A stretch of 64,000 nt of DNA from contig JAEMWC010000196.1 in assembly GCA_016490735.1 (NCBI GenBank), positions 782,501-846,500 on the forward strand, in the 5' to 3' direction. The notes under the pieces are model-generated. The model was not told the origin of the DNA, did not search any database, and was given only the letters and a program-made list of their open reading frames with translations. The number at the start of each line of letters is the position of its first letter. Within the stretch, counting starts at the first letter, position 1. Shown here piece after piece: positions 43,560 through 53,924 of the stretch. The translations under genes and the position numbers were made by a program. Source of the DNA: Pachyseris speciosa (Eukaryota > Cnidaria > Anthozoa > Scleractinia > Pachyseridae).

Positions 43560-46480
43560 AAGTATTTGGTAGAGTATTTTTCCCGGTGAGCGATTAGCGA
43601 TTTTTTCACCTTAGCGGTATTTATTAGCGTACATTTGTGCTTTAAGCGGTTTACGGTTTCTGCGGGTTTGCGTGTCCTGTCTGTAGCGGTTAGCGGTATT
43701 TATTAACGTACATTTTGTGCGACTAGCTTAGTGGATTTGCGTGTCCTGTCTTAAGGTGGCTCCTACCGGTTTCCAGCATTTTCAAGCACTCTTTTTTTGG
43801 TGGATTATTACTACCAATCTTTATATTTATTTAAGTTGTCGAAAATTTAAGGTGGTTCTGAATCCGCTCCAACAATTTTTTTTAAACTTTGCAAAAAGTT
43901 TTATTATATTATGCTTATCATTTTCCGAAAATAAAAAATTGGGGTCACCGAGTTCGTTTTTGAGTTATTGTAGCTTAAAGCTAAAATAAGGGGTGTTTTT
44001 AACAGGCTATGGTGTTGCTATGGTAACCTGTTATGTAAAACAAAGTTTCATAACGTGTTCAACAATGATTGGGCATTTCTTGATACCACTTAAAAGGTAC
44101 TTACTTATAAAAATTAGTAGTGATGATCCATCAAAATAGTAGTGCTTGAAAATGCTAGAAACCGGTAGGAGCCACCTTAAGCGGTTAGTAGTATTTTTAG
44201 CGCACATTTGTGCGACTAGCTCGGCCCGCTTCGGGGATTTTTTCGTGAACCTCTGGCGGTAAGTGGTAAGTATTTGGTAGAGTATATTTTTTTTCCCGGT
44301 CAGCGATTACGGGTTTTTTAGCGGATTTTCGTGTCCTTAGCGCTATTTATTGGTGTACTTTAATTTTGTGCCTTTAGCGGTTTACGGTTTCTAGCGGTTT
44401 TGCGTGTCCTGTCTGTAGCGGTTAGCGGTATTTATTAGCGTACATTTGGAGCGACTAGCTTAGTGGATTTGCGTGTCCTGTGTAAGGCAGTGGTATTTTT
44501 AGCGCACATTTGTGCGACTAGCTCGGCCCGCTTCGGGCATTTTCGTGGACCTCTGGCGGTTAGTGGTAAGTATTTGGTAGAGTATTTTTCCCGGTCAGCG
44601 ATTAGCGGTTTTAGCGTATTTACGTGTCCTTAGCGGTATTTATTAGCGTACATTTGTGCCTTTAAGCGGTTTACGATTTCTAGCGGGTTTGCGTGTCCTG
44701 TCTGTAGCGGTTAGCGGTATTTGTTACCGTTCATTGGCTTAGTGGATTTGCGTGTCCTGTCTTAAGCGGTTAATATTTCTATACATTTTATTTTATAAAC
44801 CTTTATGTTAGTGGTATGTTTTAGCGCACATTTTGTGCGACTAGCGGCTGGCGGTTTGCGTGTCCTGTCTTTAGCGATTCGCGGTATTATGTTACCGTAC
44901 TTTTGTGGTTTTGTGGTTGTAGCGGTTAGCGGTTTTATCAGCGGATTTGCGTGTCCTGTTATAAGCATACTTTAGTTGGTTCTACTGGCCGTTTTACCCA
45001 CGGAAAAGTGGTAATTTACCTGCGGGAAGTCATGGTCCCTTAGTGGATCTGCGCATGGGGAATCACTACAGGTACATAAAAAAGAACAAAGGTTTTTTCC
45101 CATGACAGAACTGGAGCCAAGTGCTATGGTTTATCTTTGGTTTATCTGTGGACGAGGGAATTCCTAAGCTCATCTTGGTCGGCAAACAACTTGAAGGCGA
45201 CAGGTTCTGTAAAACATGTGCAGCCTCCCAAGGACATGAAGTAATCTTTAGTCTCAGACATTGCCTATGCAGTAGCCTAAAATGTAACCGGAGTAGATAA
45301 CCTGATCAAAACCCCAGGTCATCCCAACCCTAGCTTATTAACCCTTGGGATCCCTTGGGCAGAGGGTAACAAGTGTAACCACCACGTTTGTCTTAGGAGC
45401 GGTTAGCGTTTTTTTTTTTTTTTTTTTTCATGGATTCATGTCTTAGGGTGTTTTCCCTCTCCTGTCCATCCTAACTAGTCTTTAGCATTCTATGCTTCAA
45501 AGGAAAAGCTGTATTTATTTGCATGTTTTTGCGGTGCGGTTATTTTTTATTTATTTGTTATTAATTTAGTTAATGCAACTAAACTTTAGTTACTACTAGG
45601 AGCATTGTCAGTTGGTCTGTCAGCGGTTTTTTGTTAGAGGATTTGCATGTCCTGTCTGGGGTGTTCGTATCCCTTATGCGTTTTTGCAGGACTATAGCTA
45701 TATGCAGTTGGCGGTGTTTTGTTGCATGTTTATTTATTTTATTTTATTTATTTACTTTTTTTGTGGTGAGCGGTGGGCGGTTTGTTAGCGTTTTTGCGTG
45801 TCCTGTCTGAGGTGTTGTGTATCCCCTATGCGTTTTGCAGGACTGTGGTGGTGTGCGGTTGGCGGTGTTTTGTTGCATGGTTTTTGCGGTGAGTGGTTAG
45901 CGTTTTTTTTAGCGGATTTGCGTGTCCTGTCTGGGGTGTTTGTATCCCCTATGCGTTTTGCAAGACTGTGGCGGTGTGCGGTTGGCGGTGTTTGTTGCGT
46001 GGTTTTTGCGGTGAGGGGTTAGCGTTTCTTAGCGGATTTGCGTGTCCTGTCTAGGGTGTTTGTATCCCTTATGCGTTGTGCAGGACGGTAGCGGTGTGTG
46101 GTTGGTAGTGTTTGTTGCGTATTGTTTGTGGTGAGCGGTTAGCGTTTTGTTAGCGTTTTCTTTGTTTTTTTTTTTTTTTGCATGTCCTATCTGGGGTGTT
46201 TGTATCCCCAATGCACTTTTGCAGGACTGTGGCGGTGTGCGGTTGGCGGTGTTTGTATGCGGTTAGTGGTATTTATTAGCGTATATTTGCGGTGAGGGGG
46301 TTATTTTGTTATTATTATTTAGTTATTATTTTATTCTATTTATTTATATATATTTATATATTTTTGTTTTTTGTGGCTTTGCGTGTCCTGCCTAGGGTGT
46401 TTGGTCTCCCTTCTGTGGTTTGTGGGACTGTAGGCTGTGTTTTGTCCTAGATGCAGTTTGCGTAACTTCAGCCATTGGCG
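43560..46480. repeat. Complex degenerate tandem array ('gcgtgtcctgtct...agcggttagcggtattt')
   Basis: The word GTGTCCTG recurs about a dozen times (for example near 43672, 43740, 44405, 44690, 44750, 44860, 44950, 45795, 45920, 46037, 46383), with 'agcggttagcggtatttatt', 'cggcccgcttcggg' and 'gtaagtatttggtagagtat' between. In 45640-46260 the unit changes to about 120 bp: 'ggtgtttgtatcccctatgc', then 'ttttgcaggactgtggcggt', then 'gtgcggttggcggtgttt'. It is not CRISPR-like because unit lengths vary and there are no spacers. Small ORFs inside are artefacts. Confidence 0.8.
43755..44176. mobile_element. 422-bp TTAA MITE inserted in the tandem array
   Basis: Ends GGTGGCTCCTACCGGTTTC and its complement GAAACCGGTAGGAGCCACC, flanked by TTAA at 43751-43754 and 44177-44180. 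An uninterrupted unit of the same array at 44740-44772 reads 'gcgtgtcctgtcTTAAgcgg' and preserves the empty target site. It is piggyBac- or Kolobok-like by target choice and has no ORF of size. Confidence 0.88.
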
Positions 46481-46604
46481 ATTAGTGGTATTTGCGAGTT
46501 CTTGTTTACAGCGAGATTCCTTGGTCCTCGCCCAGGGCCTTCCCCCATCTAACCGTCATTTTTACTTATCAACCCAACATCACTAGGTCTGTTTCCGCTG
46601 ATAG

Positions 46605-47975
46605 GATGGCCGTTTGAGTCCAGAGGGTGCTCTTTTGCCAGCTGATGAACAGTCACTCATCCGTTTTGCATCGCTTCTGGCCGACAACGTCCACCACTTA
46701 TCCATCATGGTGTACCTCAGTGTAGTGTGGTCCCTTCACATTACAGTGGTTTACCTGATCCCTTGGTCAACTGTCTGCCGCTGGAGCGTGTACTGAGGGC
46801 TATAGGCATGTACAGGGTTCCTCTCCTATTACGATTAATCTCTTGCAGGTCATTCAGCACACGTTAGTCCTCACATCCCAGGACCGTGTCTCGTTCGGGT
46901 TCTTTGGCTTTTACACGCAGGCAAGTTCATCACTAATTCTACGTTTGACCCGGTATCCACCTGGTTGTTAGTGACGTGCAGGCTAACGCGTTGGTGGATC
47001 CTACATGCTTCAGTGTTCACATTCTCTTCGACCTCTACGACCTGGCATTCTAAAAAATTACCAAATATCTTTAGCCAGCATTTTCGCTATGCAAGTGAAG
47101 TCCATACATATAATACGAGATATGCTTCAAAAAGTAACTTTTACAAACCACGTTTCAGGACTAACATAGGGAAACAAACAACATCGGCTATGGCGACTGA
47201 AATGTGGCAACAGCTCCCCACGCATATTAAAAACTTCTCAACTTATAATTTTCCTAAAAAATTGAAAGAATACTTGTTGGCCGAACAATTAACATACTGA
47301 AATTATACTTATCATATGGCCATGCACTATTATGACTGTTTTCTTTTCTTTTCTTGCCATTTTTTGTGGTGTGTTTATGTCTTACGATGTTGTGTATGTC
47401 TAGTTATTGTGATGTCCTGTACATTCGAAACTACCTTCAAAGAGCTAGCTGCTAGCTCGAAAACCTTACGGTTATCTAGCTGCTAGGCATTTCCTTCTAT
47501 GTAATAATATTTAGTTTAAATTGTAATTGAATATTCTATGTGTTAAGTTGCTAATTATTTAATAAGTTTTACAAACCGTGTAATGGAAATGTGAATAAAG
47601 TGTTGTTGTTGTTGACCTCTACGACTCCTCTACGACTGACTACATTTTCCGTGGGCTGTGTCATCTACTTGGGCCGGGGGAAAAAGTTATTTGCCCGGTG
47701 ATCGCCTTGGGTAGCTTTCTGGCTATTTTGTGTCATGTGTATGGCCGTCTTTTTACTAGGCAGCGGTTGTCATGTTTGGTCCAATCTATTTTACACTCCG
47801 CTGGTTATCATGGTCCTTACTCGGGCCACAGCTGACAAATTGGTGCTGTCACTGCCGCAGCTTCCCTGGGAGTCCCAGATCATTTCTTTCAAGACCTTAG
47901 GCCTGTGGTTTAGTGATGCCTACAAATGGTACATCCGCTTAACAGTTGATGTTCTTACTCGGGTGTTTATCAGTT
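46605..47975 (+). pseudogene. Tyrosine recombinase ORF, frameshifted and split by a LINE
   Basis: The N-terminal core-binding part reads LLPADEQSLIRFASLLADN and VYLSVVWSLHI. After a frameshift it continues YSGLPDPLVNCLPLERVLRA. The catalytic part follows the LINE insertion: IYLGRGK, SFLAILCHVYGRLF, SVQSILHSAGYHGPYSGHS (then a stop where the family continues), GVPDH, and finally LGLWFSDAYKWYIRL with the position of the nucleophilic Tyr. In active members this enzyme cuts and rejoins the element's ends. Several frameshifts and stops make it a relic. The family level (YR transposon) is more certain than the exact type. Confidence 0.65.
47042..47613 (+). mobile_element. 5'-truncated LINE with (TTG)n tail and 12-bp TSD
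   Basis: Encodes the RT C-terminal tail (YASEVHTYNTRYASKSNFYK, MWQQLPTHIKNFSTYNFPKK) and ends in 'aataaagtgttgttgttgtt'. GACCTCTACGAC flanks it at 47030-47041 and 47614-47625. It lies inside the tyrosine-recombinase pseudogene and is therefore younger. Confidence 0.88.
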
Positions 47976-48244
47976 GGTTTAGCAGGTTGTACTTTGATGT
48001 CACTTCATTTGGAGTTGGGTGCCTCAGGTTTGGGCCCCTTGGGGCTGTGGCTCAGTGGCCACGAGCCCCCAATTTCTCCGGGTTGTTTACCCGGAGGTCC
48101 TTCGGCATGGCGGGCGGGGCTCGTGGCTGGGTTGCGGGTACGGCAGGCTTATGGGGTGTTCTACCGACCTGGGTTTGGGTCGGCAGTACCAGCCACCAGG
48201 TCCCTGAGCACCCAACCTCCATTTGCGACGCAGACGTTAAATAG

Positions 48245-48258
48245 ATTATAAAAATAAA

Positions 48259-48293
<35 letters not shown>

Positions 48294-48296
48294 AAT
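48245..48296. repeat. (AAT)n microsatellite
   Basis: An interrupted AAT/AATA tract directly after the GC-rich end of the YR region and before the LINE fragment at 48305. Confidence 0.9.
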
Positions 48297-48304
48297 TTCT
48301 CACC

Positions 48305-48645
48305 ATGCATAAAATGCACCACCCAAAGTCGGATGTAGATAGACTCTATGTTGCTAGGAAGTTTGGAGGAAGAGGTCTTATCCAGTTGGAAACGAGCTAC
48401 AAGATAACCACGATTGGTCTTAGCACATTCCTGAAAAGCTCCGATGACCCCTTTCTTGGACTGGTGCAAAAGCACGACGCCAAAAAGAAGATTTACTCTG
48501 CTCAGAAAGAGGCACAAAAGTTTTCTAGGGAGTTTGACTTATCTGAATTACCTAGAGAAGCAGACGAATTCGCCACACATCATGTAAAAACAAGACATTG
48601 TTGCTCTCGATAAGCAGTGAAGATCATGTTTTATAATAGTAAGTG

Positions 48646-48676
<31 letters not shown>

Positions 48677-49152
48677 AAATGATTTCAAATTGGCCGAGCA
48701 CGTAGCACGAGGCTGACTTGAAATTACGAGCATGATTACCCCCGAATTGTACGACATGAAGTCAGATTACCATTAATGGTAAGAGCTGGAAGTTTTCATT
48801 GTTCTCCTGGAAATTAAAATCCAGTGCGAAAGAGAAATCGCAATAACAAACGGGAATCTTAACAAATACAGAAATAAGTGGACCACGCTGTGCATTTCTG
48901 ATTAGTGTTGGATTTATAGTAATTTAGAAAACATTTTTCTATTTGTTCTGCTTGTTGTTGTTAATATGTTGAACATTCGTAGTTCACTTTTTTTTTGCTT
49001 GTTTGTTCATTTAATTATTTATTTATTTTTTCTTTTTTACTGTTTCGCCTCCTTTTTATTTGCCGCCCTGTTATTGTAAGTTTATTGTAATGTGATGTTA
49101 AATGATGTTTAATAAATAAATTATTATTAAAACAAAAAAACAAAAAAAAAAC
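48305..49152 (+). mobile_element. LINE 3' fragment (RT C-terminal tail) with A-rich end
   Basis: The ORF 48305-48613 reads MHKMHHPKSDVDRLYVARKF, GGRGLIQLETSYKITTIGLS and DPFLGLVQKHDAKKK. It resembles the C-terminal part of non-LTR retrotransposon RT proteins found in many copies in animals. The non-coding remainder, with a small MITE at 48653-48752, ends 'tttaataaataaattattat' and an A-rich run at about 49152, a plausible 3' tail. The clade is not assigned. Confidence 0.6.
48653..48752. mobile_element. Small TIR element (about 100 bp)
   Basis: 'gtacaattcagggagtaatc' at the left is complemented by 'gattacccccgaattgtac' at the right. No TSD was settled. It interrupts the non-coding tail of the LINE fragment. 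Confidence 0.65.
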
Positions 49153-50060
49153 CAATTAATTGTGTCAATAACAAAATGCGAGAAACTCTAGAGGTCAACT
49201 TTCTAAACTGTAAAATCATTGTACAAAATAACCAAAGGAAATGGTTGCTATTTTACAAAGCGCGAAGATTGACAACTGGCATGACATGGCAGCTACTGCT
49301 CAACATACCCAAATAAGGTAACTGTCCGATTTGGCCTGTCCGATTACAGGTGTTTATAATCCCACAGCTCAAATTGGACAGTTTGGACCTGAAGAAGCCA
49401 ATTAAGACACAAATAAAGGCTGTTAAGAGCCAATCACATTCCATTGACACAATTATAATAATAATAACCTGTGGGTCGCTTATGAAACAGAACATAACTA
49501 GCACTTAGCAGATGTTATTAGACAGATGATTTATTTTATTAATTTTATTTTACGCAATTTTATTCCTATTTAATGTAAATTTGTAAATTTTATATAATAT
49601 TAGGATTTATTTGTTAATTTTATGTTAAGTTTACTTTTTGTTAATTTTATGTTATTCCTATCTAATGTAAATTTGTAAATTTTAATATAATACTGGCTAC
49701 GTTTACACGCCCTGGCATTCAGGAGTTTTTAAACTGTCCATAATAATTTGGTGCTTGTATAGCGCATTTTCCATACAAATATGATTAAATGCGCTTTACA
49801 TATGATAAAATTTAAAAAGGTTTATAATATACAATATAGAATAAAATGTATAACACGTAATTAAGAGAGAAAAATAAATAAAATTTAAAACAATGCGTTA
49901 CTAGAAACGTACGTCTTAAGATGGCGCTTAAAACTATTCATGTCAAAAATAGAGCAGATTTCGTGCGGCAGAGCAGTCCAAAATTTTGGCGCGGCTGCTT
50001 GAAATGGCCAATCACCCTAAGGTGGCTCTAGTTCAAAGAGATGGCGGTTCAAGTAGGAGA
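49153..50060. other. MLH3 intron; dispersed repeat remnants, no gene seen
   Basis: AT-rich. A stretch at about 49740-50060 ('gcttgtatagcgcattttcc', 'aaatgcgctttacatatgat', then 'gcagagcagtccaaaatttt') looks like a dispersed element of unknown class. Confidence 0.4.
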
Positions 50061-50074
50061 CCATTAGATGATTT

Positions 50075-50830
50075 CCGGTTCCACGTCAAAGGCTTGGCGG
50101 GTTTTCCCGCCAAAACACTGCCACAAGAATGCAAATACTCGTTCAATATTAGAGAGCTTTAGCAACCATGAATGCCACAGCAACGAAACCATCATTTCAA
50201 AATCTAACTTTTCGTTTTTGAAACTCTTTCACAATTATTCCAATTTGTTTAACTTGGAAAATGCTAGCGAACAACTCAGGGACTATATTACTATGACCGG
50301 CGTTAAAGGAAGGAAAAAGAAAGAAAAATTTACCATCATGCGCTCACGTTCTCGAGAAAACCTAAAATTTGGTCATTTCACGTTGTTAGAGAGCTTAAGC
50401 AACGACGACGGCAACGGCAACGAAAACGTCATTTCAAAATCTAACTTCTTGTTGCTGTAACTCTTTCGCGATTATTCCAACTTTTTTAACTTGTAAAATG
50501 TGGGTGAACTATCCTGGAGCTAAATTAGCAAAAACGACGTTGAAGTCGGGAAAAAGAAAGAAGAGTTCACCATCGTACGCTCACGTTCTCCACAAAACTT
50601 AAAATTTGGTCATTTCACATTGTTGTTTTGCTGAGGACGGCAAAGAAATGTACCAAAATGTAAAAAGCACGTGCAGAGCTATTGCTTTCCTAATTAAGCC
50701 TTTTGTTTTGTGGCGTTCTCGTTGCCGTCGCCATCGTTGTTGCTTAAGCTCTCTGTTGTATTGCCGCTGACGGCAAAGAAATGGACCAAAATGTAAAACG
50801 CACGTGCAGAACGATTGTTTTTGCTCATTA
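50075..50830. repeat. Repeat with tandem 260-bp units and an inverted end
   Basis: 'agagagctt(t)agcaac' followed by 'aacg...catttcaaaatctaac', 'aactctttc.c.attattcca' and 'aatttggtcatttcac' occurs twice in tandem (from about 50147 and 50393). 'cgttgccgtcgccatcgttg' with 'ttgcttaagctctctgt' at 50722-50757 is the inverted form of the 50393 start. The ends look like TIRs of a MITE. Confidence 0.65.
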
Positions 50831-51165
50831 AACTTCTATCTGCAGCTCTTCCCACAAACCCCCACCTGCAGCTTAACATTTCATAGCCATGCGAGGTGTT
50901 GTACATTTTTCCCCTAGACCTCCCGACGCGCAGGGCCGGTAAAAACTATGCAAATTAGAAAAGAGTACGGCAAAGGATTGCGGAGAGGGAGGGAAAACTA
51001 CAATTTTTTTCCCACAACTGCGTTCATTCATGGTTCGACACCTGGTCGATCATCACTCGTCGCTACAAAAATTAGAATATGGAAGCGACTGCCCACATTC
51101 ATTTCTCGATTTTGTCCGTAGGTATATTCTCTAAAACCTAAAACAAGCTAGTAGAGTTCACTCAC

Positions 51166-51265
51166 CTGCCATGAGCGCACTGAAAAGGTAACTGACACTT
51201 TGACAGACGCTTAATCAGCTCCTGACACTCTGCTACACCCAGAGGCTCCCCAAACTTTACCGCAC
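51166..51265 (-). CDS. MLH3: MLH3 exon (C-terminal endonuclease domain, CAHGR end)
   Basis: The 100-nt exon follows acceptor 'tgttgtttgaag' and ends at donor CAG|GTGAGT. Its first two bases complete the Gly codon begun in the exon at 57914. It reads [20 protein letters not shown] then [13 protein letters not shown], with the last codon split. Together with the previous exon it restores SQACHGAVKF, and with the next exon CAHGRPSVIPL, both signature motifs of the MLH3/PMS metal-binding endonuclease C-terminus. It is too short to appear as an ORF. Confidence 0.9.
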
Positions 51266-51781
51266 CTTCAAACAACAGGAACAGACATTAAGGGAACTCA
51301 GAGCATCGTGTCATGTATCAGTGAGATCAGACATCTGCTATTAAAGTATGAATTCTAGTGTAGAGAATGGAATTCATGTACTTTTTCCCCTTTCAAGAAG
51401 ACGTCCTATAAACTACTGTAAGTGTCAGTTCTGTGGCCTTTCTCCCAAAAATCCACACAACACAACTGGACCAATAAAATCTGTTCTGACATAGAAAAGC
51501 AATAAAAATTTGATCTGTATAAGAAATATGATGGTACATGTGTATATGTTGTGGTTCAAATTTTCTTTTGGTTAAATTTTTTCAATCCAGTTTAGTTTTT
51601 TCAAACTAGTTTATGTTTTTCAAACCAGTTTATTTTTTACAATCATGGGAAGTTTTTCTTCAATACACAAACTTTAATTCCTTTCTTTAACTGAACTTAC
51701 ATGTGCCTCAAAAAAGTTACACAAAAACATTAAATCAAGGGTTAGGGTTAGTGGTTGGGGGGGGGGGTTACAGATTGGGTT

Positions 51782-51803
51782 TAATAATAATAATAATAAT
51801 TTT

Positions 51804-51869
<66 letters not shown>

Positions 51870-51870
51870 G
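51782..51870. repeat. (AAT)n microsatellite beside G-rich telomere-like repeats
   Basis: A long (AAT)n tract. It is preceded by 'gggttagggttagtggttgg' and a G run, and followed by 'ggggtttaggggggtagggt'. Confidence 0.9.
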
Positions 51871-51981
51871 GGGTTTAGGGGGGTAGGGTTAGGCACTGAT
51901 CTTACTATTTAGGCCTAAACCCTGATTTTAAATGGTTAGCTTTTATGGAAGGGTTAGGGAGACTATACTGTAATGCTATTG

Positions 51982-52178
51982 TATATGTTGTGGTACGAAA
52001 TTTACTTTCTCCTATGAATAATTAGGGCTAGGAGACAAAGGAAATAAATTTCATACCAACTCGTATGAAATTTATTTCCCGTCTCCTTACCCTAATTATT
52101 CATAGGAGACAAAGGAAATCAATTTCATACTGGTATGAAATAATTTCACACAGAGTAAATTTCATACCACAACATATA
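51982..52178. mobile_element. Small foldback element with ends like its host element
   Basis: Left TATATGTTGTGGTACGAAAT and right end complement (TATATGTTGTGGTATGAAAT). Inside is a near-perfect palindrome at 52010-52105 ('ctcctatgaataattagggc' and its inverse around 'ataccaactcgtat'). The terminal 12 bases are the same as those of the surrounding 51541-53651 element. Confidence 0.75.
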
Positions 52179-53221
52179 TGGTTGTACTCCTACAAAGCCT
52201 ATATGTTGTTTTATCAGAACTCATCTTTGGTCATGCCAGCTACCAGTTATAATTTATTAAATAATGCAAGAAATGGATAATTTAGTTAATGGTAACCATT
52301 TAAGGTTGTAAATTGTACTACAGACATTTTACATGTTACAGTAATCAATGGCCACGCACTTGACATAATACATAATTTGTGAAACTGTGGCCACCCTTGT
52401 ATTGTATGAATTGTTGTATTACATCACTTTAATTTACAAGGCTGTGATCTATGAAAAATTTTTGGGAGCCCAAACCTCTGAACCTGTGAAATCTAGGGTG
52501 CCCAGCATAATAATTGTGTGAAAAAACTAAGATTTCCTTGTCTCCCAAAGGCAAAAGTAAGTCGCCAGGGGCCCCTGGGCACTGCTAGAGCACAACCTTG
52601 GTTAAATTACACAGGTTATCTATGTATGTGTTACTAACAGTACTCTCTCAGAGCACCCAGGACTTCAGTAGTAGCTGTCTAATACTATGCAGGGGATAAG
52701 CACTGCAGACAAACTTTGTGTGGTGATCTCTCACTGACATGTGCCAAGTGTGTGGATTGGAACATTTGCAGGCACAATTTCTGAAAGCCATTAAGTCTAT
52801 TTCAATAAGGTTGAAGAAAACTTCACTTTGTAGTGGTCCCTATACAGGTTTCTAAGCTATTTTCAAAATGACAGAAGCCATAGAAGAATACTGTGTTGAT
52901 AAAGAGTAGTTTTACCAGAAAATAACTGAGTTAAATGAACAAACCAAAATTTCTGCCTCACCACTTAATGAGTAGCCAAAAAACAGAGAAATGGCTAAAT
53001 GATAGACATTATACAGCAAAATAAGTCAAAGAGTTGTCAATGAGTTTTTAAGCCTATGCAAAATACATTGTGAGCAGAAGTCAATTACTGCTAGAGTGAA
53101 GCCTTGCAGATAAGATGGTAGAGAGAGTTTGGGAACTATGAATAAATTAAACTTTTGGTAGAGAGGAGTGTGGGATGTAAAAAGTCAGGATATCAACAAA
53201 TATGGGTTAGTTTGCATCAGT

Positions 53222-53292
53222 CACCAGTGTGGTGTAATGGATGGGGTGCAAGACTTCTGATCCAGAGGTTGGCAGTTCAAACTCCGGTAAGT
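53222..53292 (+). tRNA. tRNA-like (SINE head or pseudo-tRNA)
   Basis: An A-box-like GTGGTGTAATGGATGGGG and a B-box-like GGCAGTTCAAACTCC at tRNA spacing. The stems are imperfect, so it is a pseudo-tRNA or SINE head. Confidence 0.35.
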
Positions 53293-53924
53293 GCAATTAA
53301 AAAAAAATCTGTTGCAAAATGTGTAGTTGGATATAAGGTAAGTGTGTTAGATGGCAGGGAGTAGGGGGGAGTGATACATTGAATGGGGGGGAGGTTAGAA
53401 GTAGGGAGAAGGGGGGAGTGGTACTTAGAAGAAAGAAAAAAGTGATCTGAAAAAATGTTCCTTAAATTCTTTTTCCATGCCCCATTTTTTTCAACCACAC
53501 CCCAAAAATAAAAGCCCTTTTTAGACAGTTGATAAGAACAAACCAGTTTAAAAATAATAAACTGGTTTGAAAAAAATAAACTAGTTTGAAGAAACTAAAC
53601 TGGATTGAAAGAAATTTAAACCAAAATAAAATATGAACCACAACATATACACTGCATTTATCCTCACATTTCTTCCACTGACCATATCGCAAACAATGAC
53701 ACTCAGATCCAAGCAGTATGCAGGACATTTGACACATGAATCTGATTTAATGGCCCAGCTCCAACAAGTCTCCTGTAGCTTAATTAGTGGTAAAGCATCC
53801 CAAATAGACATCGTAAGGTCATACGTTGGAATTTCTTTTCTATGAGTAAGCCTGTGTCACTCACGGAGAAAAATTAACTTTCATCTCTGTTTAATAACAT
53901 TGTGGCGTCACAATGTTTTTCACC

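Larger units (their letters stand above)
42841..48244 (+). mobile_element. Tyrosine-recombinase (YR) transposon region, decayed, inside an MLH3 intron
   Basis: The limits are approximate. The region starts with hexamer repeats ('gcgtttgcgtttgcgtttgc') and a decayed Ser-rich ORF (43066-43440). It continues with a 3-kb degenerate tandem array and ends with a broken tyrosine-recombinase coding region (46605-47975) and a GC-rich terminal segment (48020-48244) before an (AAT)n tract. It could be one YR element (Crypton, Ngaro or DIRS type) or several neighbouring elements. No RT was recognised, which leans toward Crypton-like. Confidence 0.45.
51541..53651. mobile_element. TIR element, about 2.1 kb (TGTATATGTTGTGGTTC ends)
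   Basis: The left end TGTATATGTTGTGGTTCA, with 'caatccagtttagttttttc' and 'aaactagttta' further in, is complemented at the right end (53541-53651) over roughly 100 bp. The interior has no transposase ORF. It includes a smaller element with related ends at 51982-52178, microsatellites and a tRNA-like unit at 53222. No TSD is clear. Confidence 0.65.

Noticed and set aside
45798..46022. Small Cys/Gly-rich ORF (MSCLRCCVSPMRF...) as a secreted peptide
   Set aside because: It is a translation of two tandem-array units; the internal repetition mirrors the DNA repeat.
43560..46480. CRISPR-like array
   Set aside because: Units vary in length and sequence, there are no uniform spacers, and the genome is animal.
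51740..51900. Interstitial telomere
   Set aside because: Only a few degenerate TTAGGG words occur beside an AAT microsatellite; there is no long telomeric array.
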